Part shown: positions 7,966 to 16,634 of the stretch, one piece after another
Layout: the number at the start of each line of letters is the position of its first letter
Numbering within the stretch: position 1 is the first letter of the stretch
Origin: Pararhizobium antarcticum
GTDB lineage: Bacteria > Pseudomonadota > Alphaproteobacteria > Rhizobiales > Rhizobiaceae
Assembly (NCBI RefSeq): GCF_001885585.1
Contig: NZ_LSRP01000129.1
Coordinates: 124,001 to 188,000 of the forward strand
Reading direction: 5' to 3'
Length of the DNA: 64,000 nt
Notes under the pieces: model-generated
Databases searched by the model: none
What the model saw: the letters and a program-made list of their open reading frames with translations, nothing else
What the model was told of the DNA's origin: nothing
Program-made: the position numbers and the translations under genes

Positions 7966-9431
7966 GCGGCAGCGCCCATGAAGGATGCGGCCAGGATGTT
8001 CTTTTCCGTCACGTCGTCGCCCTTGAGTTCGGCGACGATCGCGCCATTGTTGAAGACATAGACCCGATCGCAGAGGCAGACCTCGTCCATCTCGGTCGAG
8101 TACCAGATGAAGGTCCGGCCCTTCTCGGCTTCGGCCCGCAGGATCGCGTAGACTTCCTGTTTCGTGCCGATATCGACGCCGCGCATCGGATCGTCCATCA
8201 GGACGGCGGGTGCCGGTGTGGCGAGCGCCCGGGCGAACAGGACTTTCTGCTGGTTTCCGCCGGACAGCGACAGGATCGGATTGTCGACATCCGGCGTGCG
8301 GATTTCGATGCGCTCCTTCCAGGCCTGCCCCAGCGCCGCCTCGCCCGGATCGTCCAGCATGCCGCCGCGGCGCGACAGGCCGGACAGGTGCGCGATCGAC
8401 AGGTTCTTCAGGATGCTCCAGAGCGGGAAAACGCCGTTCAGCGCGCGGTCGCCGGCCACGAAGGTGACCTGTGGCGCGCGCCCGTTCAGCCAGCTGCCGG
8501 TGCGCGACAGATAGAGATCGACCAGCGCGTCCGTCTGGCCATGCCCGCCAAGCCCGGCAAGGCCGATGATCTCGCCGGAAAAGGCCTGGAAGGGTAGACC
8601 TTTGCCGCGGCGCGGCGGAGCCGTCAGGAGGGGTTGCAGACCGTCCGTCGGCTTGATGGTCTTTGCGATGTCGCGGCCCTTGACGACGCTGCCCATGGCG
8701 GCAACCAGACTGTGCTCGTCGAATTCTGCGGCCGCACGTTCCGCCACCACGCGCCCGTCCTTCATGACGACGATGCGGTCGGAGGTCGAAAGGATTTCGC
8801 CGAGAATATGCGAGATGAAAATGACGGAGCCGCCGGAGGCGACGAAGGTCCGGACATAGGCGAGCAGTTGCGTGGCAAGGCTTGCATCGAGCGATGACGT
8901 CGGCTCATCAAGGATGACGAGACGAACCGGCTGGGCCACCTGCGAGAAAGCCGTGGCGATCTCGACCATCTGCCGCTCGGCGATGGACAGATCGCTGACA
9001 GGCGAAGCGACGTCGATGCCGTGGCCCGGAAAGATTGCGTCGAGTTTCGCCTTGATGATGGCGGCCGCACGGCGGCGCCAGCCCCAGCCGGTCAGCGTCC
9101 GGTGCATGACGCGGGTGTTTTCGATAACAGTCAGATTGGGGCAGAGCGACAGTTCCTGGAAGACGCAACGCACGCCGTTTGCACGCGCGGTGCCGATGCC
9201 GTAGCGCGGCGCAACGGTGCCGCTGCAGCGTATCGTTCCGGAATGCGGTGTCAGGCCGCCATTGATGACGTTGACGATCGTTGATTTGCCGGCGCCATTG
9301 TGACCGACCAGTCCGACGCATTCGCCGGGCATGATCGTCATGGTCACGCCGTCGAGGGCCTTGACGGCGCCAAAGCTTACCCTGGCGTCCGAAACCTCGA
9401 TCACCGCGTGCCGTTGCGGTTCGTCTGTCAT
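7962..9431 (-). CDS. CUT2-type sugar ABC transporter ATP-binding protein
   Basis: This 489-residue protein is a tandem of two nucleotide-binding domains. The first has Walker A GHNGAGKST (near residue 43), signature region LSIAERQMVEIATA and Walker [13 protein letters not shown]. The second has a degenerate P-loop (GLGGHGQTD, lacking GKS/T) but an intact LSLSGGNQQKVLFARAL and VLMDDPMRGVDIGTK. That asymmetry is normal for the RbsA/XylG family. It lies 76 bases after the binding-protein gene and is translationally coupled to the permeases. Confidence 0.92.
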   Translation of the reverse strand: MTDEPQRHAVIEVSDARVSFGAVKALDGVTMTIMPGECVGLVGHNGAGKSTIVNVINGGLTPHSGTIRCSGTVAPRYGIGTARANGVRCVFQELSLCPNLTVIENTRVMHRTLTGWGWRRRAAAIIKAKLDAIFPGHGIDVASPVSDLSIAERQMVEIATAFSQVAQPVRLVILDEPTSSLDASLATQLLAYVRTFVASGGSVIFISHILGEILSTSDRIVVMKDGRVVAERAAAEFDEHSLVAAMGSVVKGRDIAKTIKPTDGLQPLLTAPPRRGKGLPFQAFSGEIIGLAGLGGHGQTDALVDLYLSRTGSWLNGRAPQVTFVAGDRALNGVFPLWSILKNLSIAHLSGLSRRGGMLDDPGEAALGQAWKERIEIRTPDVDNPILSLSGGNQQKVLFARALATPAPAVLMDDPMRGVDIGTKQEVYAILRAEAEKGRTFIWYSTEMDEVCLCDRVYVFNNGAIVAELKGDDVTEKNILAASFMGAAA

Positions 9432-9507
9432 GCTTTTGTTTCCCGGGACAAGGGACGGTTCTGCGCGGTCGAAAGACCGGCAGAACCGCCAGCTGAGAGG
9501 ATAGATG

Positions 9508-10524
9508 TTACTTGGCTTCGGCGATCACCTTTTCGGCGTCGGCCTGCGAATACTCGACATTGGCGACGCCACCCTCCTGGGTGCTGGCGAAGCTGGCATC
9601 GAGCGTGTCCTGGCTGATGGAAAGGAAGGGAACGACGAGGTCCTTCTTGACTTCCTTGCCGTCGAGGATCTGCTGGGCGACCCAGAAGGCGAGCGTCGAG
9701 ACGCCGGGCGCGATCGAGACCGACATGGTCTCATAGCCATTGGCTTCCTTCTGTTCCTTCCACCATTTCAGCTCGTCCTGGCGATTGCCCATGACGATCG
9801 TCGGCATTGGACGCTTGGCAGCGTCGAAAGCCTGTGCCGCGCCGTATCCGTCACCGCCCTGGGTGACCACGCCGATAACCTCCGGCAGGCTCGGCAGGAT
9901 GCCGGCAACGGCTTTCTGCGCCACGTCCTGCGCCCAGTCGCCATGCACGGAGCCGACGATCTTGAACTGCGGGAACTGGGCGACACCGGCATGGATGCCA
10001 GCCGAGATTTCGTCATCGACGAACACGCCGGCAAGGCCGCGAATTTCCAGCAGGTTGCCGCCGGCTGGAATTTTCTTCGACAGATATTCGACCTGGCTGC
10101 GACCCATTTCCTTGAAGTCGACGGCAATGCGCCAGGCACAGGGTTCGGTGACAATGCCGTCGAACGAGACGACGGTGATGCCTGCATCGCAGGCTTCCTT
10201 GACGGCGCCGTTGAGGGCGGTCGGCGAGGCGGCATTGATGACGATCGCATCATAGCCCTGCAGGATCATGTTCTGGATCTGGGCGGCCTGTTCGGTCGCC
10301 TGGTTTTCCGCTGTGGTGAAGGGATCGGCAGCGGCGACGACGCCGGCCTTGACCGCTTCACCGGTTACCTTTTCCCAGCTCGTCAGCATCGCCTGCCGCC
10401 AGGAATTGCCGGCATAATTGTTGGACAGTGCAATCTTCTTGGCGGCTGTGTCCGCCATGGCCTGGATCGGCATGGCAACGCAGGCAAGTGCTGCCGATGC
10501 CAGAAGCATCTTTCTGAACTTCAT
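9508..10524 (-). CDS. Sugar ABC transporter periplasmic binding protein
   Basis: This 338-residue protein has a clear signal peptide (MKFRKMLLASAALACVAMPI, cut near AMA-DTA). The mature part is a Peripla_BP_4 fold: IALSNNYAGNSWRQAML, then QIQNMILQGYDAIVINAASP and the hinge-proximal GVVTQGGDGYGAAQAFDAA. It is the first gene of the minus-strand operon. The ligand is unknown, though the SMP-30 gene at the operon's end points to a sugar or sugar lactone. A GGGAGAGAGA ribosome-binding site precedes the ATG. Confidence 0.9.
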   Translation of the reverse strand: MKFRKMLLASAALACVAMPIQAMADTAAKKIALSNNYAGNSWRQAMLTSWEKVTGEAVKAGVVAAADPFTTAENQATEQAAQIQNMILQGYDAIVINAASPTALNGAVKEACDAGITVVSFDGIVTEPCAWRIAVDFKEMGRSQVEYLSKKIPAGGNLLEIRGLAGVFVDDEISAGIHAGVAQFPQFKIVGSVHGDWAQDVAQKAVAGILPSLPEVIGVVTQGGDGYGAAQAFDAAKRPMPTIVMGNRQDELKWWKEQKEANGYETMSVSIAPGVSTLAFWVAQQILDGKEVKKDLVVPFLSISQDTLDASFASTQEGGVANVEYSQADAEKVIAEAK

Positions 10525-10813
10525 CTCTCTCTCCCTGTTGATCCGGCTCTCACGAAGCGGGATCTGTTCATCCTGCCCGAAGCGGTGGATGAGCTTTTTT
10601 GTGAAATGCCGAGCTTCCTCCTCTCGACAATGTCAGGATGGTATAGAAGTGCAGGCTTGTATAGGAACATTGCGGCAGCGACTTTGCGGTTATTGCTGTA
10701 AATGGTGCGGGATCATGCAGGACGCGCAGCGGCCCGCGGGCGCTTACTGCGCGACGGAAAAACCGGTGTTTCGGCCGTGGAGGCGGCGGAAGCGATCGGG
10801 GGAGAAGACAATC
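10525..10813. promoter_or_regulatory. Divergent intergenic region between the ABC operon and the two-component genes
   Basis: These 289 bases hold the control regions of both divergent units, with no gene visible. A direct repeat, GTATAGAA at 10641-10648 and GTATAGGAA at 10659-10667, is spaced 18 bases apart. That spacing would suit two protomers of a response regulator on one DNA face. No copy of the gluconate-regulon palindrome seen elsewhere in the window was found here. Confidence 0.4.
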
Positions 10814-12064
10814 ATGCTCAAGATGGCGCCCTCGGCGCTGCTCGATCATTACCTCGGCATTTCGAGGCTGCTGGCAGGACAGCTCGAGTTCCGCTCCGCC
10901 ATCCGTGCGGTGGCGGTCGAGATTTCCCATATCATTCCGCATGATCACCTGGACGTCTGCATCATCATGCATGGCGGCAAGTATCACACCGCCTATGAGA
11001 CAGGCCTCGAGACGGCCTGGGGCAACCATCCCCCGGCGCTGGTCTCGGGCAGCCCGATCCGGACGCTTCTGTGGGGCGAGGTTTCGTTTATCCTGAGCGA
11101 CGACGCCTCCCGCGACCCGCGGTTCAATTTCGAGGGCTCGTTCGTGCGGCCGATCTTCGAGCAGGACCTGCGCAGTCGTATCCACGTGCCGCTCAAGGTC
11201 GAGGGCGACGTCATCGGTGCGCTCTCATGCTCGTCCCATGCGGTGGGTCTTTATACGGCGGACGACGTCGCCAATGCGCGCTCGATCGCCGATCTCCTGT
11301 CGCCGTATTTCTTTGCGTTGCGGGCGGCTGAACAGGCACAACGCTCGGCCATTGTCGAAGCCGAAGCGCGCGCCCGCGAAGAGGGTTTGCGGCTCGGGGC
11401 GCTCAACCTCACCGAGGCCCTGGAGCGGGAACGCCAGCGCATCGGCATGGACCTGCACGACCAGACGCTGGCCGATCTGACGCGCCTGTCGCGCCGGCTG
11501 GAACGGCTGACGCACGAGCCGGATATTTCCGGAGAGACGCTGGAGCCGCTGGCGCGCGGACTGCAGCACTGCATGCAGGACCTTCGCCAGATCATCGAGG
11601 AAGCCAAGCCCTCCGTGCTGCAGCTTTTCGGCTTCGCCCAGGCCGTCGAAAACCACCTTGACCGTTCGGTGCGCGACAGCGGGATGGCGATCGAGCTTGC
11701 GCTTCTGGATGAGACCGACGGCGTGATCGACAGCCTCGACCAGACGGTCTGCGTGGCGCTGTTCCGCATTGCCCAGGAGGCGATCAACAATGCCGTGCGC
11801 CATGCGCAGGCGCGCCGCATCACGGTGCGGCTGCGGGCGCTTGCCGACGGCATCTCGATCGAGGTCAGTGACGACGGTGTCGGCATTCCCAAGCCACGAC
11901 GTCGCAATGGCGGCGGCATTGACAATATGAAGACCAGGGCGCGACTGATCTCGGCAAAGTTTGCGATCAGCGCGGGTCGGGACAATTGCGGCACGGTGAT
12001 CGGCGTCCATCTGCCGATCGCCGCGCAGGTGCCGCGGGCCCAGAACGCAAGGAATGACGCATGA
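10814..12064 (+). CDS. Soluble GAF-domain sensor histidine kinase (NarL/HisKA_3 type)
   Basis: This 416-residue protein has no membrane segments. Residues ~15-170 read as a GAF sensor domain (SRIHVPLKVEGDVIGALSCSS). A coiled-coil linker rich in Ala, Arg and Glu (170-205) follows. The HisKA_3 dimerisation helix carries the phospho-acceptor His215 in RQRIGMDLHDQTLADLTRL. The ATPase domain has N-box EAINNAVRHAQA (322-333) and G-box DDGVGI. The start follows a GGGGAG site at 10798-10803. Its stop overlaps the response-regulator start (ATGA). It is divergent from the sugar ABC operon, which is a likely target. The signal is cytoplasmic and unknown. Confidence 0.9.
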   Translation: MLKMAPSALLDHYLGISRLLAGQLEFRSAIRAVAVEISHIIPHDHLDVCIIMHGGKYHTAYETGLETAWGNHPPALVSGSPIRTLLWGEVSFILSDDASRDPRFNFEGSFVRPIFEQDLRSRIHVPLKVEGDVIGALSCSSHAVGLYTADDVANARSIADLLSPYFFALRAAEQAQRSAIVEAEARAREEGLRLGALNLTEALERERQRIGMDLHDQTLADLTRLSRRLERLTHEPDISGETLEPLARGLQHCMQDLRQIIEEAKPSVLQLFGFAQAVENHLDRSVRDSGMAIELALLDETDGVIDSLDQTVCVALFRIAQEAINNAVRHAQARRITVRLRALADGISIEVSDDGVGIPKPRRRNGGGIDNMKTRARLISAKFAISAGRDNCGTVIGVHLPIAAQVPRAQNARNDA

Positions 12065-12783
12065 AAGTCCTGATTGTCGAAGACGACCCGCTGCACCGGT
12101 CCTACCTGCACGAGGCGGTCTGCGCCGCGCTGCCGGAATGCGACACGGTGATCGAGGCAGAAAGCGGCACGGCCGGCGAGAAACTGGCGCGCGACCACAA
12201 GTCGGCCCATGTCGTCATGGACCTGCAGATGAGCAATCGCAACGGCATCGAGGCGGCGCGGACGATCTGGAAGGAGCGCCCGGATACGCGCATCCTGTTC
12301 TGGTCCAACTATTCCGACGAGGCCTATGTGCGCGGCGTTTCCCGCATCGTGCCGGATGGAGCGGCCTATGGCTATGTGCTGAAATCCGCCTCCGACGAGC
12401 GCCTGAAGCTCGCTTTGCGCAGCATCTTCATCGAATCGCAATGCGTGATCGATCGCGAAGTGCGCGGCATGCAGCAGAAGAGCCTGGGCCAGACCAAGGG
12501 GTTCAGCGATACCGAATATGAAATCCTCGTCGATATTGCGCTCGGTCTGACCGACCGGGCGATCGCGCGGCGCCGCAACCTGTCTTTGCGCAGCGTCCAG
12601 AACCGGCTTCAGCAACTCTACGAGAAGCTCGATGTCTACCAGAGCGCCTCGGAGGATCATGACGAAGGCCGCTTCAATCTGCGGGCCCGGGCCGTGACCG
12701 TGGCACTCTTGCGCAAGCTCCTGAACTACAGCGCGCTGGAGCGCGCCGAGGCCGAGCTTGCCGAATGGCTGGACACCCGCTGA
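12061..12783 (+). CDS. LuxR/NarL-type response regulator
   Basis: This 240-residue protein begins with a receiver domain: acidic pair E7-D8-D9, phospho-acceptor Asp54 in VVMDLQMSNRNG, and conserved Lys108 in YGYVLKSAS. The C-terminal half has a LuxR-type helix-turn-helix, FSDTEYEILVDIALGLTDRA then IARRRNLSLRSVQNRLQQLY (about residues 148-195), and ends in an extra helical tail of about 45 residues. It is translationally coupled to the histidine kinase and converges with the SMP-30 gene. Targets are not shown by the sequence; the nearby sugar ABC operon is the obvious candidate. Confidence 0.9.
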   Translation: MKVLIVEDDPLHRSYLHEAVCAALPECDTVIEAESGTAGEKLARDHKSAHVVMDLQMSNRNGIEAARTIWKERPDTRILFWSNYSDEAYVRGVSRIVPDGAAYGYVLKSASDERLKLALRSIFIESQCVIDREVRGMQQKSLGQTKGFSDTEYEILVDIALGLTDRAIARRRNLSLRSVQNRLQQLYEKLDVYQSASEDHDEGRFNLRARAVTVALLRKLLNYSALERAEAELAEWLDTR

Positions 12784-12792
12784 CGCCCGGTA

Positions 12793-13719
12793 TCACCCCA
12801 GCCGCAGGCCATTTGCGGTGACATAGACCGCATAGAGCGATGTCGTCGCGGTGATGAACAGGCGGTTGCGCCTTGGGCCGCCGAAGGTGAGGTTGGAGAC
12901 CAGTTCCGGTATCTGGATCTTGCCGATCAGGGTTCCGTCGGGATCGTAACAATGCACGCCGTCGGCAGCGCTCGTCCAGAGACGGCCGGCGCGATCGACG
13001 CGGAAACCGTCGAAGAAACCGCTGGTGCATTCGGCAAAGATCGTGCTGCCGGAAAGCCTGCCGTCCGTTCCGAGGACGAGACGGCGGATGTGGCGCGGGC
13101 CTTCGTCCCGGTGGGTGCCGCCGGTATCGGCGATATAGAGCGCGGATTCGTCGGGCGAAAAGGCAAGGCCGTTCGGCTTGTCGAAATCGTCGGCGACCTT
13201 CGAGACGACGCCGGAGAGTGGATCGACGCGATAGACATGGCAGCCGTCGATCTCCGCCTCGCCATAGTCGCCTTCGTAGTCGTGCATGATGCCGTAGGAC
13301 GGATCGGTGAACCAGATGCCGCCGTCCGATGCGACGACGACGTCATTCGGCGAATTGAACCTTTTGCCGCCGAACCGGTCGGCAATGACAGTGACAGAGC
13401 CGTCATGCTCGGTCCGGGTCACCCGCCGCGTCAGGTGTTCGCAGGTGACGAGGCGTCCTTGCGTATCGACGGTGTTGCCATTGGAATTGTTGGAGGGCGC
13501 GCGGAAAACCGAGACCGAGCCATCGGTTTCGTCGAGGCGCATCATCCGGTTGTTGGGAATGTCCGACCAAACAAGATACCGCCCGGCACCAAACCAGGCG
13601 GGCCCCTCAAGCCACCGCCCACCCGACCAGAGCCGCTCGACCCGCGCATGGCCGACGAAGCAGGCGGCAAATCGCGGATCCAGGACCTCGAAACCCGTGC
13701 CTTCCAATTCTCCGAACAT
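12793..13719 (-). CDS. SMP-30/gluconolactonase-family protein (copy 2)
   Basis: This 308-residue cytoplasmic beta-propeller has the same ligands as copy 1: GRWLEGPAWFGA, RFNSPNDVVVASDG and DKPNGLAFSPDESALYIADT. It is transcribed away from the LacI-family repressor gene, and a gluconate-type operator sits between them. That makes hydrolysis of gluconolactone or a similar aldonolactone the best-supported role, feeding gluconate to the kinase at 24.2 kb. Two similar lactonases in one window suggest different lactones or different control rather than redundancy. Confidence 0.9.
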   Translation of the reverse strand: MFGELEGTGFEVLDPRFAACFVGHARVERLWSGGRWLEGPAWFGAGRYLVWSDIPNNRMMRLDETDGSVSVFRAPSNNSNGNTVDTQGRLVTCEHLTRRVTRTEHDGSVTVIADRFGGKRFNSPNDVVVASDGGIWFTDPSYGIMHDYEGDYGEAEIDGCHVYRVDPLSGVVSKVADDFDKPNGLAFSPDESALYIADTGGTHRDEGPRHIRRLVLGTDGRLSGSTIFAECTSGFFDGFRVDRAGRLWTSAADGVHCYDPDGTLIGKIQIPELVSNLTFGGPRRNRLFITATTSLYAVYVTANGLRLG

Positions 13720-13781
13720 ATGTCAGCACCTCCCTGCGCATTGCCTCATATTTCCAGCCTGTGCCAAACGACAGAGGTGTG

Positions 13782-13822
13782 TTGTCTTGCTCTTATGATA
13801 GCGATAACATGGAGTGTGGCAA
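13782..13822. promoter_or_regulatory. Bidirectional promoter with GntR/LacI-type operator ATGATAGCGATAACAT (13795-13810)
   Basis: The imperfect 16-bp palindrome at 13795-13810 differs at two positions from the perfect ATGTTATCGATAACAT found elsewhere in the window. On the minus strand it overlaps a good promoter: TTGCCA (13822-13817), a 16-base spacer, then TATCAT (13800-13795). On the plus strand TTGTCT (13782-13787), a 17-base spacer and TAACAT (13805-13810) can be drawn. Binding here would repress both the SMP-30 gene and the repressor's own gene. Confidence 0.72.
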
Positions 13823-13942
13823 ATTGCTTTTCTGGTGAAATGCGGTCATCGGAATATGCCTCTTTGGAAGTCTTTCCTTGCCGGGTGCGCAGGGAATGGA
13901 TGTTGGGCAGGGCTTGGGGACGAACACGGGAACGGCGGGGCG

Positions 13943-14980
13943 ATGATCAAGTCTGCAGGCAGCAAACCGGGAGAAATACCCGCGCCAACCATGGCGGACG
14001 TGGCGCGCAAGGCTGGCGTATCGGCCATGACCGTTTCCCGGGCACTGCGCCAGAACAGCTATGTCTCGGAAGAGGCGCGCGAGCGGATCATGGCGGCTGT
14101 CAACGATCTCGGCTACGTGCTGGATCAGGCCGCCGGCAGCCTCTCCTCGCGCAAGACGGGCTTCGTTGCGGCGATCATTCCCTCGATCAACAATTCGAAT
14201 TTTTCCGATACGGCGCGCGGCATCACCGATGCCTTGGAAAACACCGGCCTGCAGCTGCTGCTCGGCTATACCGATTATTCGGTCGAGCGCGAGGAAAAGC
14301 TGATCGAATCGATGCTGCGCCGGCGCCCGGAGGGCATTATCCTGACCGGCGGCGCGCATACGGCGCGGGCGCGGCGCATGCTGGAAAAGGCAGCCATTCC
14401 CGTGGTCGAGACCTGGGATATCCCGACCAATCCGGTCGACCAGGTCGTTGGTTTCTCGAATGGCGAGGCCATGGCGCTTCTGGTCCGCACGCTGGCCGCA
14501 AAGGGCTATACGCGCTTCGGCTATATTGGTGGCACGACATCGCGCGACACGCGCGGCAGTCAGCGACGGGCCGGTTTCGTTCGGGCACTGGAGGAGCTGG
14601 GCCTGCCGACGGGGCGGGTGATTTCCTTTGGCGTGCCGCCCATTTCCATGGAGCAGGGCGCGCAGGCGATCGTCAGTCTTCTCGATCGCTGGCCCGATAC
14701 GCAGGTCGTGCTCTGCGTCTCCGATCTCTCCGCCTTCGGCGCGCTGATGGAATGTCGGCGGCGGGGTCTGCGTGTACCCGAAGACATCGCCATTGCCGGC
14801 TTCGGCGACTATGAAATCTCAGCCTGCAGCCATCCGCGCATGACGACGATCAATGTCGGTTGCTACGACATCGGCCAACTTGCCGCCACCAAGCTGATTG
14901 AGGCCATCCAGGGCGAAGGCGGCACCGCCGAGGAGATCACGCTCACCGGTTACCGTGTCATCGAACGCGAAAGCACCTGA
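13943..14980 (+). CDS. LacI-family transcriptional repressor, GntR(gluconate)-like
   Basis: This 345-residue protein has a LacI helix-turn-helix at residues 16-38 (TMADVARKAGVSAMTVSRAL) and the hinge-helix region LDQAAGSLSSRKTG. That hinge region resembles the gluconate repressor branch rather than the usual P-x-x-x-A-R-x-L pattern. A periplasmic-binding-like effector domain follows (FVAAIIPSINNSNFSDTARG and later DIAIAGFGDYEIS). I chose the ATG at 13943, just after a GGCGGGGCG site; earlier in-frame codons encode no conserved sequence. It sits beside a copy of the palindrome found at three other promoters of sugar-acid genes in this window, so it is the likely regulator of all of them. The effector is probably gluconate or a ketogluconate. 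Confidence 0.88.
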   Translation: MIKSAGSKPGEIPAPTMADVARKAGVSAMTVSRALRQNSYVSEEARERIMAAVNDLGYVLDQAAGSLSSRKTGFVAAIIPSINNSNFSDTARGITDALENTGLQLLLGYTDYSVEREEKLIESMLRRRPEGIILTGGAHTARARRMLEKAAIPVVETWDIPTNPVDQVVGFSNGEAMALLVRTLAAKGYTRFGYIGGTTSRDTRGSQRRAGFVRALEELGLPTGRVISFGVPPISMEQGAQAIVSLLDRWPDTQVVLCVSDLSAFGALMECRRRGLRVPEDIAIAGFGDYEISACSHPRMTTINVGCYDIGQLAATKLIEAIQGEGGTAEEITLTGYRVIEREST

Positions 14981-15016
14981 TCCGACTGTATCGCCTGACA
15001 GCCTTGTGCTGCAAGC

Positions 15017-16633
15017 TCAGGCAGTGAAGGCGGCGCCCATCAGGGTCTGGGTATAGGCTGCCTTCGGCGCATCGAAGATCGCGTCGGTTTCGCCTTCCTC
15101 GACGATCTTGCCGTTCTTCATGACGACCACATAGTCCGACATCGCCTTCACCACCGAGAGATCATGGCTGATGAAGATGTAGGATAGGCCATGCGCCTTC
15201 TGCAGGTCGCGCAAGAGATCGATGACCTGGCCCTGCACGGAGCGGTCGAGAGCCGAGGTCGGCTCGTCGAGAATGACGATCTTCGGCTTCAGGATGATGG
15301 CCCGGGCAATCGCGATGCGCTGGCGCTGACCACCGGAGAATTCGTGCGGGTAGCGGTTGCGCGAGGCGGGATCGAGGCCGACTTCAGTCAGGGCCGCGAT
15401 CGCCCGCCTGTCGCGATCGGCGCGGCTCAGTTGCGGCTCGTGCACGTAGAGGCCTTCGGTGATGATCTCGCCCACCGTCTGACGTGGCGACAGCGATCCG
15501 TAGGGATCCTGGAAGACCAGCTGCAACTGCTTGCGCAGCGGCCGCATGGCGCCGCGATCGAAGCTGGAAATGTCCGTCCTCTCGAATGTGTAGGAGCCGC
15601 TGCTCGGGATCAGCCGCAGAAGTGCCCGCCCGAGCGTCGACTTGCCGGATCCGGATTCGCCGACGATGCCGATGGTCTGGCCCTGTTTCAAGCGCAGGGA
15701 GACGTCATCGATGGCGCGGAAGGTGCCTGATTTTCCGCTGAACAGACCCCCGCCCAGCGCATAGTCGACGATGACATTGCGGCCCTCCAGCATGATCGGC
15801 GCAGTGTCGGGCGGCGATGATTTGCGGCCGCTCGGTTCGGCATCGAGCAGCATGCGGGTATAATCCGCCTTCGGGGCCTCGAAGATCTCGGCGGTCGTTC
15901 CGGTCTCGACGACCTCGCCGCGTCTCATGACGGCGACGTGGTTGGCAAAATGCCTGACGATGCCGAGGTCATGGGTAATGAGCACGATCGCCATGCCGAA
16001 TCTGGCCTGCAGCGAGCGCAGAAGATCGAGGATCTGCGCCTGGATGGTGACGTCAAGCGCCGTCGTCGGTTCGTCGGCAATCAGGATGTCCGGTTCGTTG
16101 GCGAGCGCCATGGCGATCATCACGCGCTGGCGCTGGCCGCCCGACAGTTCATGCGGATAGCTATCGATACGGCGCTGCGGATCTGGAATGCCGACCAGTT
16201 CCAAGAGTTCGAGCACGCGCTTACGGGCCTGTTTGAAGCTGCCGCCGCGATGATGGACGATCGGTTCCGCCACCTGCCGGCCGATCGTGTAGAGCGGATT
16301 GAGCGAGGTCATCGGCTCCTGGAAGATCATGGTGATCTTCGCGCCGCGCACCGCATTCAGCGCCTTGTGCGGCAGGCCGACCAGTTCCTGGCCGCGATAT
16401 CGTGCCGAGCCCGAGACGCTGCCGTTGCCGGCAAGCAGGCCCATGATGCCCATCATCGTCTGGCTCTTGCCGGAGCCGGATTCTCCAACGACGGCGAGCG
16501 TTTCGCCGGCCTTGACATCAAGGTCGATGCCCTTGACGGCCTGTACGGTGCCGTCCGGTGTCGCGAAATTCACGGTCAGGCCGCGAACGGCGAGAATGGT
16601 TTCTGGTGTGTCTGTCCCGTTGTGGTCAGCCAT
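15017..16633 (-). CDS. Oligopeptide-type ABC transporter, fused double ATPase
   Basis: This 538-residue protein fuses a DppD-like and a DppF-like ATPase. The first domain has Walker [10 protein letters not shown] and signature [15 protein letters not shown]. The second has [15 protein letters not shown] and [15 protein letters not shown], with Walker [13 protein letters not shown]. The start is the ATG at 16633, immediately after the oppC-like stop. It is the last gene of a four-gene operon. Such YejF-like fusions serve peptide or related importers. Confidence 0.92.
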   Translation of the reverse strand: MADHNGTDTPETILAVRGLTVNFATPDGTVQAVKGIDLDVKAGETLAVVGESGSGKSQTMMGIMGLLAGNGSVSGSARYRGQELVGLPHKALNAVRGAKITMIFQEPMTSLNPLYTIGRQVAEPIVHHRGGSFKQARKRVLELLELVGIPDPQRRIDSYPHELSGGQRQRVMIAMALANEPDILIADEPTTALDVTIQAQILDLLRSLQARFGMAIVLITHDLGIVRHFANHVAVMRRGEVVETGTTAEIFEAPKADYTRMLLDAEPSGRKSSPPDTAPIMLEGRNVIVDYALGGGLFSGKSGTFRAIDDVSLRLKQGQTIGIVGESGSGKSTLGRALLRLIPSSGSYTFERTDISSFDRGAMRPLRKQLQLVFQDPYGSLSPRQTVGEIITEGLYVHEPQLSRADRDRRAIAALTEVGLDPASRNRYPHEFSGGQRQRIAIARAIILKPKIVILDEPTSALDRSVQGQVIDLLRDLQKAHGLSYIFISHDLSVVKAMSDYVVVMKNGKIVEEGETDAIFDAPKAAYTQTLMGAAFTA

Positions 16634-16634
16634 G

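Noticed and set aside
12952-14814. 620-codon plus-strand frame across the SMP-30 gene and LacI gene
   Set aside because: It is antisense to the first and out of frame with the second, crosses their shared promoter, and has no family features.
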